DNA of 64,000 nucleotides from Liolophura sinensis (GCF_032854445.1 NC_088306.1:29919764-29983763); one strand, 5' to 3'. Shown: positions 25,247 to 36,925, counted from the stretch's first letter. Numbers and translations are program-made. Notes: generated by a model not told the origin, from the letters alone.

Positions 25247-25380
25247 CGGATGGTCGTGGGTTTCCCCCAGGCTCTGCCTGGCTTCCTCCCACCATGACGT
25301 TGTCCGCCATCGTATAAGTGAAATGTTCTTGTGTAGGGCGTAATCAAATAAATAAATAAATAAATAAATAAATAAATATT
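25247..25380 (+). mobile_element. SINE 3' end with long AAATA tail
   Basis: Contains CCCCCAGGCTCTGCCTGG, CTTCCTCCCACCATGACG, CCGCCATCGTATAAGTGAAA and TGTTCTTGTGTAGGGCG, ending in about seven AAAT repeats. The long intact tail suggests a younger insertion than other copies here. Confidence 0.75.
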
Positions 25381-25679
25381 TATTCTATAACGTCAAAGGT
25401 AAGAGCAGGAATCAAGTCCAAAAATTAAGCGCTTGGAACTCCATTTCCAAGGCTTGTAGATTAAATAGGTATAAAAATATTCCCTAATCATTATGATCTA
25501 CCTCCTTTTCGTATTTTAAAGGATCGTACAGAAATTAAAGTTTTCTCTCCCTTACACTTTTACCCGATGTTAACTCACGCAATAACGCATCAGGTCACCC
25601 ATATTGCTAATACATGTAAACAGCAATGTAGCCACCTCAGATGTTAAGTATAAGAGTAATCAAATGAACCAAAATGGCT

Positions 25680-26315
25680 ACAAGCCTCCCACATGTACTA
25701 CACATACAATGCCCAAATTGGCGTCCCATATGTTCTACAATTACAATACCCAAAGTAGTCTCCCATATGCGCTACAAATACAATACCCAAAATGGTCTCC
25801 CATATCTGCTACAAATACAATACCCAAAGTGGCCTCCCATATGTGCTACATATACAATACCCAAAGTGGCCTCCCATATGTGCTACAAATACAATACCCA
25901 AAATGGTCTCCCATATCTGCTACAAATACAATACCCAAAGTAGTCTCCCCATATGTGCTACATATACAATACCCAAAGTAGTCTCCCATATCTGCTACAT
26001 ATACAATACCCAAAGTGGCCTCCCATATGTGCTACAAATACAATACCCAAAATGGTCTCCCATATCTGCTACATATACAATACCCAAAGTGGTCTCCCAT
26101 ATGCGCTACAAATACAATACCCAAAGTGGCCTCCCATATGCGCTACAAATACAATACCCAAAGTGGCCTCCCATATGCGCTACAAATACAATACCCAAAG
26201 TGGCCTCCCATATGCGCTACAAATACAATACCCAAAGTGGCCTCCCATATGCGCTACAAATACAATACCCAAAGTGGCCTCCCATATGTGCTACAAATAC
26301 AATACCCAAAGTGTG
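25680..26315. repeat. Minisatellite, 37-bp unit, about 17 copies
   Basis: Units of CCTCCCATATGCGCTACAAA, then TACAATACCCAAAGTGG. Copies from 26090 onward are almost identical, while earlier copies vary, so the expansion seems more recent toward the 26.3 kb end. The unit is not divisible by three, so translation cycles through all three frames, which stay open. Confidence 0.96.
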
Positions 26316-27329
26316 CCACATTGAACGTATTTCTAACAGTATTGCCTACGACTGATCAAACGTGTGCCCTTGAGTGCCAATTTGGAAAGGCGTAGTGCAC
26401 TGAGTCCTAAAACTCAAGCGGGCGACAAATCCAGTCTCTTTACATCAGTGGCGTGTATGCTTCAAAGGAAAAAATATAACAATATAATATTGCGCTACTC
26501 CATATTGTGCATGACGCAACAATTCACTATCCTAGCCATTTCATCTTCCCATGAGCCGTGGAGACATTTCGTGGAAATTAATTGGCGAATGCCACTAATG
26601 AAAGAAATTTCACAAAAATAGTTTAAACAGTTTTTTGTAACATTCATCCTGTAACGCGTTGACTCCGGTGATACAACATAGACAGGACTATTCTTGAAGA
26701 AGTAATAATTTTGGCTTATAGTCACATCGGCAATATTCCAGGCATGTCGTGGCGACATTCACTAAGAATGATACGTGAAACTGAACTAACTACATTTCGT
26801 TGAATGTGTCGTTTTGGGTTATTCCAGCTATTACATCTTGCTACTAGAGGTGTCATATACTATTTCCTTCATGACCCAAAATTAGACTTGTCATGCAGAT
26901 AACATTCTCCTGTGACGATCATTTCGATTTTAGAGATGCGTCTTTGTGATATGCTGACACGTTTCACACTTCTACCTATCCTGTTTGTCTCTAACAGATC
27001 ACGCTTCTAAACTGTACAAGTAATAATATATATTACATTCCAGCTGTTCTGCGATGTAACTTCTCATACATGCAGACAATAATGAGACATGATAACCTTG
27101 GAGACAATGACAAGGAAAGTCGATTCTTTTTGTCTGTTTCTCGAATCTCAATCACAGATGGCACATGGCGTGCAGTTTCAATCTTGGCCTTGTACAGCTA
27201 TGTATTTTCCCACTCTCATTATTTGTTGGAGGAGATGGCGACAATAAGCGATCGATGTTGCAAAAGCAAATCTGTGTAAAGTTCGACAGTGACTAGCCGA
27301 AGGCCAAGAGATAACCTCCAGCACATCAG

Positions 27330-27415
27330 TTTCCTCTATCCATAAAACTGCCCGCTAAAATGTAAGTGAAACATTCACAATATGGCATTAAACAACAGAT
27401 AATTAAATAAATGGA
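27330..27415 (+). mobile_element. SINE 3' end, degenerate
   Basis: Shows CTGCCCGCTAAAATGTAAGT, GAAACATTCACAATATGGCA and a TTAAATAAATGG tail, in the order of the shared SINE body. Confidence 0.5.
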
Positions 27416-27745
27416 TGGTTGATGTTCATCCGTGCATCCGTTCCATGCTGAGAATTGTTTGTGTGTGTAATCAAATCCTTCAGCACGTGGGAAGCTAATG
27501 AAACTCGCGGATTTTAAAAGCAGACATTTTCAACATAAACTCAAGATCTTCTATTTGTGCCACAGATCATTGTTTTGGCAATTTATAAGATTTTACATCT
27601 TTTTTAAAAAAATGCACCGTTGACCTGTAATATAGATTGTCAGAAGGGTTGCTTGAAATGTTTCTGAATCAGCACTGCTCAGTTTTCTCTTTGCAATTAA
27701 ATGGGCTGTGATGAAAGCATATTTGGACAAAATTGACAAACTTAC

Positions 27746-27851
27746 CTTGGAACTCCCTTTCATATGTTTCCGGTGGACGAACACAATATCGGTGGAAGTC
27801 AGAAGTAGCTTATTGGGGCCTTTCTCCATTTGTTTCCTTTCCAAATATCTC
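27746..27851 (-). CDS. Membrane guanylate cyclase exon: juxtamembrane region
   Basis: This 106-nt exon begins with the last base of an Arg codon and then reads RYLERKQMEK, GPNKLLLTSTDIVFVH, RKHMKGSSK. The charged run directly after the transmembrane helix, followed by GPNK(I/L)-L-T-x-x-D-I-x-F, is a signature of retinal-type membrane guanylate cyclases just inside the membrane. The acceptor is CCCTCAG after a T-rich tract and the donor GTAAGT. The split Arg codon (CG|G) joins it to the transmembrane exon 854 bp upstream. This motif is the main support for the subfamily call. Confidence 0.96.
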
Positions 27852-28234
27852 CTGAGGGAAACAAAGGAAGAAAAAAAATTGTATTTGATGACGGATGTCT
27901 CGATTCGCATATCCATTATCTTTGTAATTTTATATGTCTATAAATGCCACATGTTTTGTTCTGCTTGCGGAGCATGTCATTACTGAAAGAAAACCAATCT
28001 GCCGTTGTAATACCGCTCTGTATCTTCAGCGATATGAGTAGGCCAAATGACAACCAAAAAGAACCGGTGGTCTGTCAGTATTTTGATGTATTAACATATG
28101 AAACGGGACAGCAAACCATATTAGGAAAAAAACTGCATGTGTACTGCGAAGTACTGCATACAGGCGGTGATAGCTTTACTTCCGATCATAAAAAAGCCCA
28201 GATTGGCTCGGAGAAATGAAAACATTGTCGTCAT

Positions 28235-28400
28235 AGCAGCCGATTGGCTTCTTGACAAGGGGGTCACAGGTTCGAATCCAGTTCTCGATCGATCGTCAAG
28301 GTGCGATTTAGTGACGGGTAGCGGGTTACTCCGGGCACTCCGGTTTCGCGCAGACATTAACCTGATCGATGTTGCTTTAGTGAAAAAATGAATCGAATGA
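28235..28400 (+). mobile_element. tRNA-derived SINE fragment
   Basis: Contains a B-box-like ACAGGTTCGAATCCAG, then GTGACGGGTAGCGGGTTACT and CCGGGCACTCCGGTTTCG. The tRNA arms are incomplete. The body differs from the AAATA-tailed copies elsewhere, so it may be a second SINE family. Confidence 0.55.
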
Positions 28401-28514
28401 ATGCAGTTTCATATATAATGTCATAAATAAAATATCCAAAAAGGCATTTCACAGATCATCAAACTGTTATCTGGCTTAGCCTGTTAGACTGACTCTTAGA
28501 AGTTGGGAAGGAAG

Positions 28515-28662
28515 TACACTGGCAAAGTCTTTTTTATGGATATACAAATTCTTGGTTTATTCACACGACGTTTACGACGATAACGATGCTAGTAACTACA
28601 TCGAAACGTCGTGCTAGTAAACCAAGAAGTTGTATATCCATAAAAAAGACTTTCCCAGTGTC
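28515..28662. mobile_element. Fold-back (MITE-like) element
   Basis: Two arms of about 59 bp (28515-28573 and 28604-28662) are reverse complements with only about 6 mismatches, separated by a 30-base loop. The ends read CACTGGCAAAGTC and GACTTTCCCAGTG. There is no coding capacity, and no clear target duplication is seen. It would form a long stem in the primary transcript of the host gene. Confidence 0.85.
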
Positions 28663-28705
28663 AGCTGGCTTATTGTGTACAAGAAAATGTGTGCTTGGGA
28701 CTTAC

Positions 28706-28790
28706 CGAACCATGTAAGCGATGAAGAGGCCGACACACGCCGCCCCAACCAGGCCCAGTAATATATACAGTATCAACTCGGCCTCATTTT
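28706..28790 (-). CDS. Membrane guanylate cyclase exon: transmembrane helix
   Basis: An 85-nt exon that completes a Glu codon, then reads NEAELILYILLGL, VGAACVGLFIAYMV, and ends with two bases of an Arg codon. About 22 uncharged residues form the single membrane span, with acidic residues outside and the Arg-Arg stop-transfer start inside. The acceptor is TTTTTATCTAG and the donor GTAAGT. Codons split across both junctions are restored correctly (G|AA Glu; CG|G Arg). It links the extracellular exon 20.9 kb upstream to the juxtamembrane exon 0.85 kb downstream. Confidence 0.95.
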
Positions 28791-29221
28791 CTAGATAAAA
28801 ACACATACAAAAAAAAACATGAGTATCAACGGTAAAGATCATTTTGAACAAGCAAACAAGAGTGCTGAGCTCAGATTTGATTCTGGTACCAATTCTGTCA
28901 CCACACATTTATTAATCTGAGTAATAATTGTCTGCCGTACTAACTTAATGGTCGTAAATCATGGCGGAGACACTTATGGATAGAAGAATCTGATAACCTT
29001 CCCGATTTAAGATCGCAGTCAGACAATAGCACAGCTGGATTCGAGCCTTACACCTGTAAGCCACATAGGGGCCAGATGAACATAACCCACTGGTGTGTTT
29101 TTAACCTGCTATAAAATGTGAGTTCATGCTGCACGTCACACTTTCTGCATGATACACCGTCTGCAAAAATTTATATACAAACACAAAGCTGTATAATAAA
29201 CTTACATAAAAGCTTACTATA

Positions 29222-29815
29222 AGGAATGGAAAACTTTAACATTCCTCACTGATGTTAACAGTCAACGTTTGTAACAGACTACATCACGTCGGTCAGTGAC
29301 AAAATTGGTACCTGGAATATGATGGAATGTGGTATGGAAAAACTTCCCCATTCCTCATTGATATTAACAGTCAACGTTTGTAACAGACTAGACCACGCCG
29401 GTCAGTGACAAAACTGGTACTTGGAATATGATGGAATGTGGCATAGAAGAACTTCCCCATTCCTCATTGATATTAACAGTCAACGTTTGTAACAGACTAC
29501 ACCACGCCGGTCAGTGACAAAACTGGTACTTGGAATATGATGGAATGTGGCATAGAAGAACTTCCCCATTCCTCATTGATATTAACAGTCAACGTTTGTA
29601 ACAGACTACACCACGTCGGTCAGTGACAAAACTGGTACTTGGAATATGATGGAATGTGGCATGGAAAAACCTCCCCATTTCTCATTGATATTAACAGTCA
29701 ACGTTTGTAACACACTACACCACGTCGGTCAGTGACAAAATTGGTACCTGGAATATGATGGAATAAGGCATAGAAAAACTTCCCCATTCCTCATTGATAT
29801 TAACTGTCAACGGCT
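29222..29815. repeat. Tandem repeat, 109-bp unit, about 5.5 copies
   Basis: The block TGGAATATGATGGAAT recurs at about 29313, 29422, 29531, 29640 and 29749, exactly 109 bp apart. Each unit also has CTTCCCCATTCCTCATTGAT, TAACAGTCAACGTTTGTAAC and CACGCCGGTCAGTGACAAA. Inner copies are almost identical; the edges are degraded. Confidence 0.95.
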
Positions 29816-30969
29816 GTGACATTTCTGAGCTCAGCACTTTAAGTGAGATAGACTACCATAAGGACAGTGCGACAGACTATAAAACTAAGGGCAAAAATAC
29901 CACAAATTGATGGAAATTGCACTATTGTTGGATGGAATCCAGAATATCACGTTTCATCTACGTTTAAAAGAGAAAATGTCGTTCCTGTTATTTTCATGCT
30001 CGTTCGAAAATGATCTTTCGTTTTTGCTTGTTCAAAATGATCTTCATGGCGTTATATTTCAGATGGACAGTCCACATGGTGCGTTGTTGTATGTTACTGT
30101 GGATAGCGCTCACTTAAGTTCCTGAGTCTTGATGTATGTTAAATGAAAAACAACAGCAAGAGAGCAACAGAATGTTCGTGTACCTTACAGACCTGCACAA
30201 ACCATAGCCAGGAAACAAAATAATGACACAAGAATACTAAAACTGATACAGGAATACGAAATAGTGATTATTAAACAGTATGCACAGTAGTGAAATCGAA
30301 TCAGCAAATTAAACCCCGTGTTCTGTCTTAATTATGTACAACAGAAAATGAAATCATCGTTGCATCGCTGTGTCAAACAGTTAATTCGTTTGAGATGTTA
30401 CGCAGACTAATTAAAGATGTCATCAGCCTCTCTACAGTAGTTTGTGAACAATGACTAAGGGAGCTTTAGTTGCCTTGGTGACTAATGAATGCGAGGTTGT
30501 TGGATCTCCGCTCTCTAATTTAAGGGATTTTTCCAAAGGAGTAGTTTTTGCCTACAGTTTGTAATTACTGAGCTTTGGGATTGGTATTTTTTCCAAGCAA
30601 GTGTTTCTTCCACTGAGATGGGTATTGATTTTGAAGAGTGGGGCATAGTTTGGCGGGCTGATGGCCAAGACGAACCGAGCTGGTCTCAAATTTCCGCGTC
30701 TATCCATCACCAGGAAGGGTTAAGTAACAGTTAAGTGACAGCGGGTTGACAAAGGACTTTCGGCGGTTTTCACCCGGGCAGGCAATACGGAAGTTTCCTA
30801 GGGTTTACACGGGTTTCAATGGTTCCCAAACCAAAGAGCAATCATCTGTGTAAAGGGTAACATAACGGTATATGTATGACAACCTAAAGAAATTCAGTTA
30901 TAAACCGTCGGATTCTGCCGACTCCAAACTGCATATTAATATACTAAGAGACTTACAGCATGCAGAACC

Positions 30970-31060
30970 AAACCAGGGCAGCTACGACAGGCAAATGGTT
31001 ACACGTAACCAGTGAAATACCGCCCCTTGTCAGTCTACGTTAGTTAGGATTTTTTAGTCT
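30970..31060 (+). repeat. Dispersed repeat family A, short copy
   Basis: Shows GCAAATGGTTACACGTAACC, AGTGAAATACCGCCCCTTGT and CAGTCTACGTTAGTTAGGAT in family order. Confidence 0.7.
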
Positions 31061-31394
31061 AACTATTCACGTATATGCTTATGAAGTAGCAACGTACACG
31101 CCCCTCCACTACTTTAACTTAAAAATAATACTCTGTCCTTAAAGCAGGAATTATTGCAGCTACCGAACCCTTCTCATTCTAACAAAACTTTAATGTAATT
31201 AAAGATTCATTTTAAGTAATTGTACTTCGCCTCTAATATGTGACCATTCATCTCTAGATAACAACACTGTTATTTTCTGCCACACATTTGCTATATGGTA
31301 TTTCTCAGATTTAATCTAATCGTTAGGTCCACCATTCGTTAACCAATCGTACATAACAAAATGACGTTGTCAGTCAATACATGCAATATAAAAG

Positions 31395-31535
31395 ACTACA
31401 GAGTAGGGAATAAATCCAGAGTACTGATGTCACAGTGATAGCTGGTAAATGGTTACACATATTACCGTTGAAATCCCTCCACATGTTAAATTATCATAGG
31501 TAGGGTTTATTTCTGTTCATGTCGATATATACTTA
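31395..31535 (+). repeat. Dispersed repeat family A, diverged copy
   Basis: Shows GACTACAGAGTAGGGAATAA, GTCACAGTGATAGCTGGTAA and ATGGTTACACATATTACCGT, then a diverged TAGGTAGGGTTTATTTCTGT block. Confidence 0.65.
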
Positions 31536-32497
31536 AAAAGCAGAAAGGCATAAGATATATCATGTGATGTTATTGAACACGATGAATATATCGCCTCTAG
31601 CTCCGGTTAAGAGGAATTCTGCAGGGTTATGAGCCCTAGAGATGCAGCGCACTGCGCTCATATTTACTGAGAAAAGTATTATGATCATTATAAAATTTAT
31701 TAATATAATTACAAGAAATTTAAAATTAAACTTTGATGGACAGACATGACTTCAAATGCTAAAAGCCATACATGCTCCTCTTGAACATAGGCTTATAGAC
31801 CCATGGAGTTAAGCGTTAATGTTACGACGTTTCAGAGGTTTATGAATGTTGGCTCAACAGCAATTTTATCTGCGCCGCAGGATTCTCCTGTTTTATTGCA
31901 ATAAAACTCTGTGGCATCTCCCAATACACTATGTTCTCACAGGTGGGACGAAGTCTGGATGGTATGAAAATATAATATACATTAACTTGTTTCCAAAACC
32001 ATCGGAAACATAGATACTTCCGAACAAAACTGTACCATTTTATTCAAACTTGCTAGGAAGTATCCATTGGTCACAAATGTTATTCACTGGCACAAATCAC
32101 TTCCATGGGTGTTAAAAGTGGACAGAGGCAAACTTCTTGGTCATCTCTCGCGGAGTTTTAAGTAGATGTGAGCCTCGTGTAGAAGGATGATAAAGCTTTC
32201 CGTCCACCTTCCCTCATCACCGCTTGTTTTCCTCTCCGTCACAGACTGAAAGGCCTGGAGCCCTTCTGAGACAGAGGATGATTGCTCCTTCGGACACGGG
32301 ACGTCACGGGACTTAAAGATTTCCGCTCAGACGTAGTTGTTATCCTTAATGGAAACGCCGCTAGTAATCCTGCTTATTAACTAAAGATAGCTACATTACA
32401 GGTAAATTCCCTTATCCGAGGAAAATTTACCTCTCTCAGAGCCCTGTCTTACTTTGAAACGATCCGTGGGCACGATCCTTAGCGACCGCATTAAACC

Positions 32498-32866
32498 TTA
32501 ACACACCATTTCTTTTTGTCCACTACATTTAATAAGGAGTCTTCTAACGACATTGCCGCCGAATGTATTACTCCATATAAAAGCGGAGTCGTAGCGCTGC
32601 CAGTACATAACGGTGATGTCGTCCTCCCAAATATGATAAAACAACCATAAACCGGATGATCTTACGGGTCTTAAACAGGGCACACCGTCTCTGCGAGGAA
32701 CGTGACAGTAGTCAACCCATCCATTGACCTTGACAAAATGACCTTGGGAATTGTAAATCCGGAAGTGCAAATGCCTGTTACATGAATATTTAACTCGTTC
32801 TTCAAAGGAATTTTTCCAGTGATGCATAAACGGACGTGAAACTACAGGAAGAATGAAGTGGTGCAT
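32498..32866 (-). other. Unassigned open frame, 122 codons
   Basis: The minus-strand frame starts with MHHFILPVVSRPFMHHWK and ends in CSGQKEMVC before a stop. It is rich in Trp, His and Arg (HIWEDDITVMYWQRYDSAF) and is not a tandem repeat. I recognise no family, signal peptide or membrane segment. It lies within a large intron on the same strand as the guanylate cyclase. It could be a remnant of a mobile element, a nested gene, or a chance frame; by length alone chance cannot be excluded. Confidence 0.2.
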
Positions 32867-33269
32867 GTTAGAAATATGTTAAGTGCTGAATAAGATAGAT
32901 ATATTGAGCCTTTTCCCTCCGTTCACAGAAGAGCTTATTATACGTACTTTGCAATTAACGGCGTCTTCAAAGGTAATTTTAGATAACCTATGTTACAAGG
33001 TGTAAGTTTAAACCGAACATCGTAAAACGTCAGATGTAATTCCAGCTCGTTTTATCATTATTTTTTTGGCTTTGCCATATGTTTTAACCTTTCTGTTTTT
33101 GATGGGTGTCATTTTATATGGCAGACTTTAAAGTTAAGTACCTATTGTGTTTTAGTCATTATTAGGAGGAGTCCTAGCCAGATGCACACACTTGGAAACA
33201 GGATAAAATTTCCGCGAATTTGATGTCAATTTAAGACCCAGGGAACCCTTTAATATTTTAGATTTATTT

Positions 33270-33350
33270 TATTTATTTATTTGGTGTTTTACGCCATAAG
33301 GAGAGGAAGCCAGCATAAGCTGGACTTGAACTCACAACGACCGCATTATT
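33270..33350 (-). mobile_element. SINE 3' end, reverse
   Basis: TTATTTATTTGGTGTTTTAC and GCCATAAGGAGAGGAAGCC are the reverse complement of the AAATA-tailed SINE end, followed by a tRNA-like TTGAACTCACAACGACCGC. Confidence 0.55.
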
Positions 33351-34234
33351 GAGAAAAAAAATCATTCACCGGAAATTATCATCATGAAGATTTTCTTCAG
33401 TAATCTTTCACAGATATGTCAGCAACAGATGAAAGGTGTGTGTGTGTGGTGGGCTGGGGGAGGGGTGTGGTGGATTGCTCAGGGGTAGTGAATGTTCGTT
33501 CACTTAGTATGCAGTAAGCGGGAATTAAAGGGATCACGGCTATAATGGATTCCGACTGTCAAAATACATAAACCTGCTGCACAAAGGAATTGGTGAGGGA
33601 ATGTTCTATGTTAAAGGTTGTGTTTGTAGTGGCCAAAACTTTTCTTACCTTCATGCTCAAAGAGTTCGGCAGTTAGCAATAACAACACGTGCAAAATTTA
33701 CAATCCGTGTAATCTAAACGTGAAAGAGGTGGTCGATTAAAGACATGGGAACGCTCGAAATCTTAGTGGTATAAACTCCTCAACATCTTATGACCGAATC
33801 CACCTGCAACTGCCTCTGCAACGGCCTTAGTGTAGAAAGTTTCCTAAATTTAAGTTATCTGCGGCAGATAAGTTAAATTATCCTCCAGGAAGTTTTTCTT
33901 CCGATAAATTTACTTATTTAACTGGTGTTTCACGTCCTATTGAAGAATTTTTCTGTCCTAATCATACGACAACGTAAATAAATGTCAATTACTGGCAAGG
34001 GTCAGCTCGGGTAATAGGATTTAGAAATATATGTTTTTTCCCCCACTGTGCTCTGACTTTGGAGCTCTTCTCTTTAATTGATGTTGAACGTTATACTGGA
34101 GGATTTCTTTCCCATACAACGGTTGAAATAAATAATAATAATAATAAAAACAAATAAATAAATTACGAGAAATGACATCCATTCCAGAATAAACGGATAT
34201 GAAAACATATGTGTTTGCTTGCATTGTGGCCTGA

Positions 34235-34360
34235 CTTTGGTTTGGGATTAATCTGATCGCCGAACTGAAGAATATTTCACTTATACGACGTCGGCAAGTA
34301 TCATGGTGGGAGGAAATTGGGCAGGCTTAGAGGAAAACCTCGACAATCCTCAGCTCTGAT
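34235..34360 (-). mobile_element. SINE body, reverse
   Basis: GAAGAATATTTCACTTATAC, GACGTCGGCAAGTATCATGG and TGGGAGGAAATTGGGCAGG are the reverse complement of the shared SINE body. A shorter reverse tail fragment lies at about 33905-33975, and an AATAATAATAATAA run at about 34128. Confidence 0.65.
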
Positions 34361-35319
34361 TTTGGAGGTCTCCTTTTTAAATGCTTATGATATATGTGTT
34401 ATGTAATCATTATTATGTCAAATCCCACACAAAACACACCGGTTTTATTTTGTTTTGTCTAAAGACAAAAGGGACCGCGCTAAGGTGCTTATGTTTCTTC
34501 AGCAACACAGCGTTCGAAGCTTATTCTCCTGATCTCACAAAACAACGCGGTAATTTGAAACTGTTACGAGAGTGAACAATAGACCATAGCTTTGATTCGA
34601 ATTACCTTAGGCAGGAAGTGATTACCATTGGACAAATACCGCTTTTCTGTAGCCAGTTGGCGATCTCATCAAAACAAAGCCTGGCAGTTATTGTTATGAG
34701 AATCCGGAAGTGCTAAATGTTATCATAGAGTCTTCGATCCAATATTCATACCCGTCTATATATTCACTGCCGTACAATATGATGCTTTATCAAGCGAGAT
34801 GATAATGAATTATTTAACATTTAGACGTCATATACAAACCGAAAGTAAGAGAAAAAGAATGTATCAAAAATCAATAAGGAGCGAGCGTAAATATTGTAGG
34901 TAATTAGCTCATGCGTTAGTTCCAAACTACATTACTGCTTAATGGTAAATGAATAAGGAATACGGTCTGACTTTTAATGCAATCTACTTCATGACTGTGC
35001 CCAATTTCCTCTTATTAAACATGGGGCTAGGGGTGTATATTCATCGCGCTCAATGAGGTCGCCACGATGGATATATGAATACTTGGAATCAAAACGCAAC
35101 TGAAATACATGTTTTGATTAAAGACAACTTATAATCTAGCATGGTACACGATTTGGATATGTATTTTATGGTTCGCCATGAACATTCCTTGCGACTTTTC
35201 TAGATCGTTGATTAAATTCCTAGTGCTTCTCTGTGAGTAAATCCGTCCTGTGTTCTTAATTTATCTACTTTCTTAATATTTTTGCGATTTTGTTTTGAAC
35301 TTTGTTCTGGACATTGGTC

Positions 35320-35390
35320 TTGGGATTATTGACCCAGAACGTCTACTCTGGTTGACGGCTATAATACAAACGCCGCCTATATCCACTTCC
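35320..35390 (-). repeat. Dispersed repeat family B, reverse fragment
   Basis: Shows ATTGACCCAGAACGTCTACT and CTGGTTGACGGCTATAATAC, the reverse complement of the family B start. A similar fragment lies at 35735-35790 (ATTGACCTTGAACGTCCACT). Confidence 0.55.
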
Positions 35391-36193
35391 AATAATTAAT
35401 AGGCTGTATAAACATATCACATGACTGTTTCTCACGGGCGTATAAGCCGCAAAATCTGATTAGGACGGCATCTCCTATGTAAACGTGCATGTTCAATTAA
35501 CCAGGTGGTATGTATAAGATATTTATGGGAAGTTGTTTCTGTACTGAACGGATGATCAACCACATCTACCAGCATACACATCTGGGCACAGTTCACAAAG
35601 CGGCGTACGACGTTCTTGTATCGTACATTTGTCGCCCGATATTTGTACGTCACTATTACCTTACCTTTGTCCTATAAATCTTACATGTACGTCCTTGTCA
35701 AACTTGATGCACAGGGATTCCGAGCTCGTGTTTATTGACCTTGAACGTCCACTTTTATTGACAGCTGCTATACGAATGTCTATTTCCAGAACCATTCATT
35801 TGACCTACTAAATCTAGACTAAGACTTGCTAGCATATTGTCTCCTTCACCGGAAGTCTCCGTGTTATTGATAAACTCTTGATATAATGTTTTTATCCGAT
35901 CAATGAACTATAGCTCATCTATGAAGAAATGCCCTACGTTGTGAGTAGTGTACGTTGTGGGATATAGCGGTGTTAAACGATGCGTGAAAACTTTGGTTAA
36001 TATTTCTTAATATGGGCTTTAGGATTTATCCCAGCATGTAAAGGTACAAAACGAACTTCTCACATCCATTCCAGGGCCTTATAAATGCCCTTAAGCTACA
36101 GTTTTTCTCAGGTCCCAGCGATCAATCCAGAAATTAAATACATGTAGCCTGCTGTCGTGACGTCAACGGTGATAGCTGTCAAAACCCACCTGT

Positions 36194-36216
36194 GGGGGGA
36201 GAGGGGAGGGTGGGGG
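36194..36216 (+). other. Potential G-quadruplex
   Basis: Four G-runs of 6, 4, 3 and 5, separated by AGA, A and T, fit the canonical G3+N1-7 pattern on the plus strand. This is the template strand of the guanylate cyclase gene, so its transcript would be C-rich here. Confidence 0.7.
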
Positions 36217-36404
36217 AAACCTGGATCTTAATAAGTTCATCGATGACGTCAGTTCCGGATATTTCTGACCCTGGACGCATATGTACAAAATAGAGATATT
36301 ATCAAGAGACGCTTCAAAAATGAAAAAAAAAATTATCACACTTTGACAAAACTTTTCCATTTCCCTTAAAACCATAATCTTCGTTTTCGAGTCTACCACT
36401 AAGG

Positions 36405-36615
36405 ATGTTCCAGGTCAATAATCGCACGCCCATTTCCCAAAACAACGTCCAAGACAAACCACCAAAGACCTAAGACGGTAGATAAAGTACAAACATAGAA
36501 AGCGAATCATGCAAAGAGAAAAAATCAGCTGTTTTCAGTGATCTTGGAAAGATGCAAGGTATGTTCTAGGCGACTGAGTGAAATCAGTATTCAAATCGTG
36601 TACCATGCTAGAATA
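36405..36615 (+). repeat. Dispersed repeat family B
   Basis: GATGTTCCAGGTCAATAATC, CAAGACAAACCACCAAAGAC and AAATCGTGTACCATGCTAGA occur in the same order at 45340-45550. The first half also occurs at 37010 and 59850. Confidence 0.8.
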
Positions 36616-36839
36616 TCAGTTCCTCTTCATGTATATTTTATTCATAACGGAGTAAAGTCGGAATGATGAAAGCAATCTCAACTAGTCTCTGCTTCATCTG
36701 ATTTGGCTTGGGATGAATTAATATACATAAATAAACATTGCTTCTATTGTGAAGTTGTTTGTGACACACAAACTAATCCATCCTGAGAGAAAGCAGCCTG
36801 CTTAAAAAGTATAAATTTACACGCAGCCTAGCACTATCA

Positions 36840-36925
36840 CTTAAGCAGAATTAGGTAAGAAAAATGCAATGATGTTAGTTGCAATATATGAGAATTACTC
36901 AAAATGCTGTATTGTCATCAGATTT
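36840..36925 (+). repeat. Dispersed repeat family A, 3' part
   Basis: AGCAGAATTAGGTAAGAAAA, ATGCAATGATGTTAGTTGCA and ACTCAAAATGCTGTATTGTC match the distal half of the copies at 38440, 42535 and 55235. A family B copy follows about 90 bp later, suggesting A and B may belong to one longer element. Confidence 0.7.

Larger units (their letters stand above)
8789..27745 (-). other. Intron, 19 kb, repeat-rich
   Basis: Holds SINE-like sequences near 10.6-11.07 and 12.15-12.34 kb, a 71-bp array, a Tc1/mariner relic, a tandem segmental duplication, the 44-bp and 24-bp arrays, a 37-bp array and further SINE tails. The stretches 8789-10570, 14470-15490, 17960-20690 and 26320-27330 show no gene or element that I recognise. 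Confidence 0.75.
27852..28705 (-). other. Intron, 0.85 kb, shortest in the gene
   Basis: Contains a tRNA-like SINE fragment (about 28235-28400) and a fold-back element (28515-28662). Nothing else is recognised. Confidence 0.85.

Noticed and set aside
25680-26315. CRISPR array, because of regular 37-bp direct repeats
   Set aside because: Repeats are contiguous without unique spacers, and the context is clearly an animal genome.
28235-28300. tRNA gene suggested by GGTTCGAATCC (also at 15520 and 48890)
   Set aside because: No complete cloverleaf or acceptor stem could be drawn; these are tRNA-derived SINE pieces.
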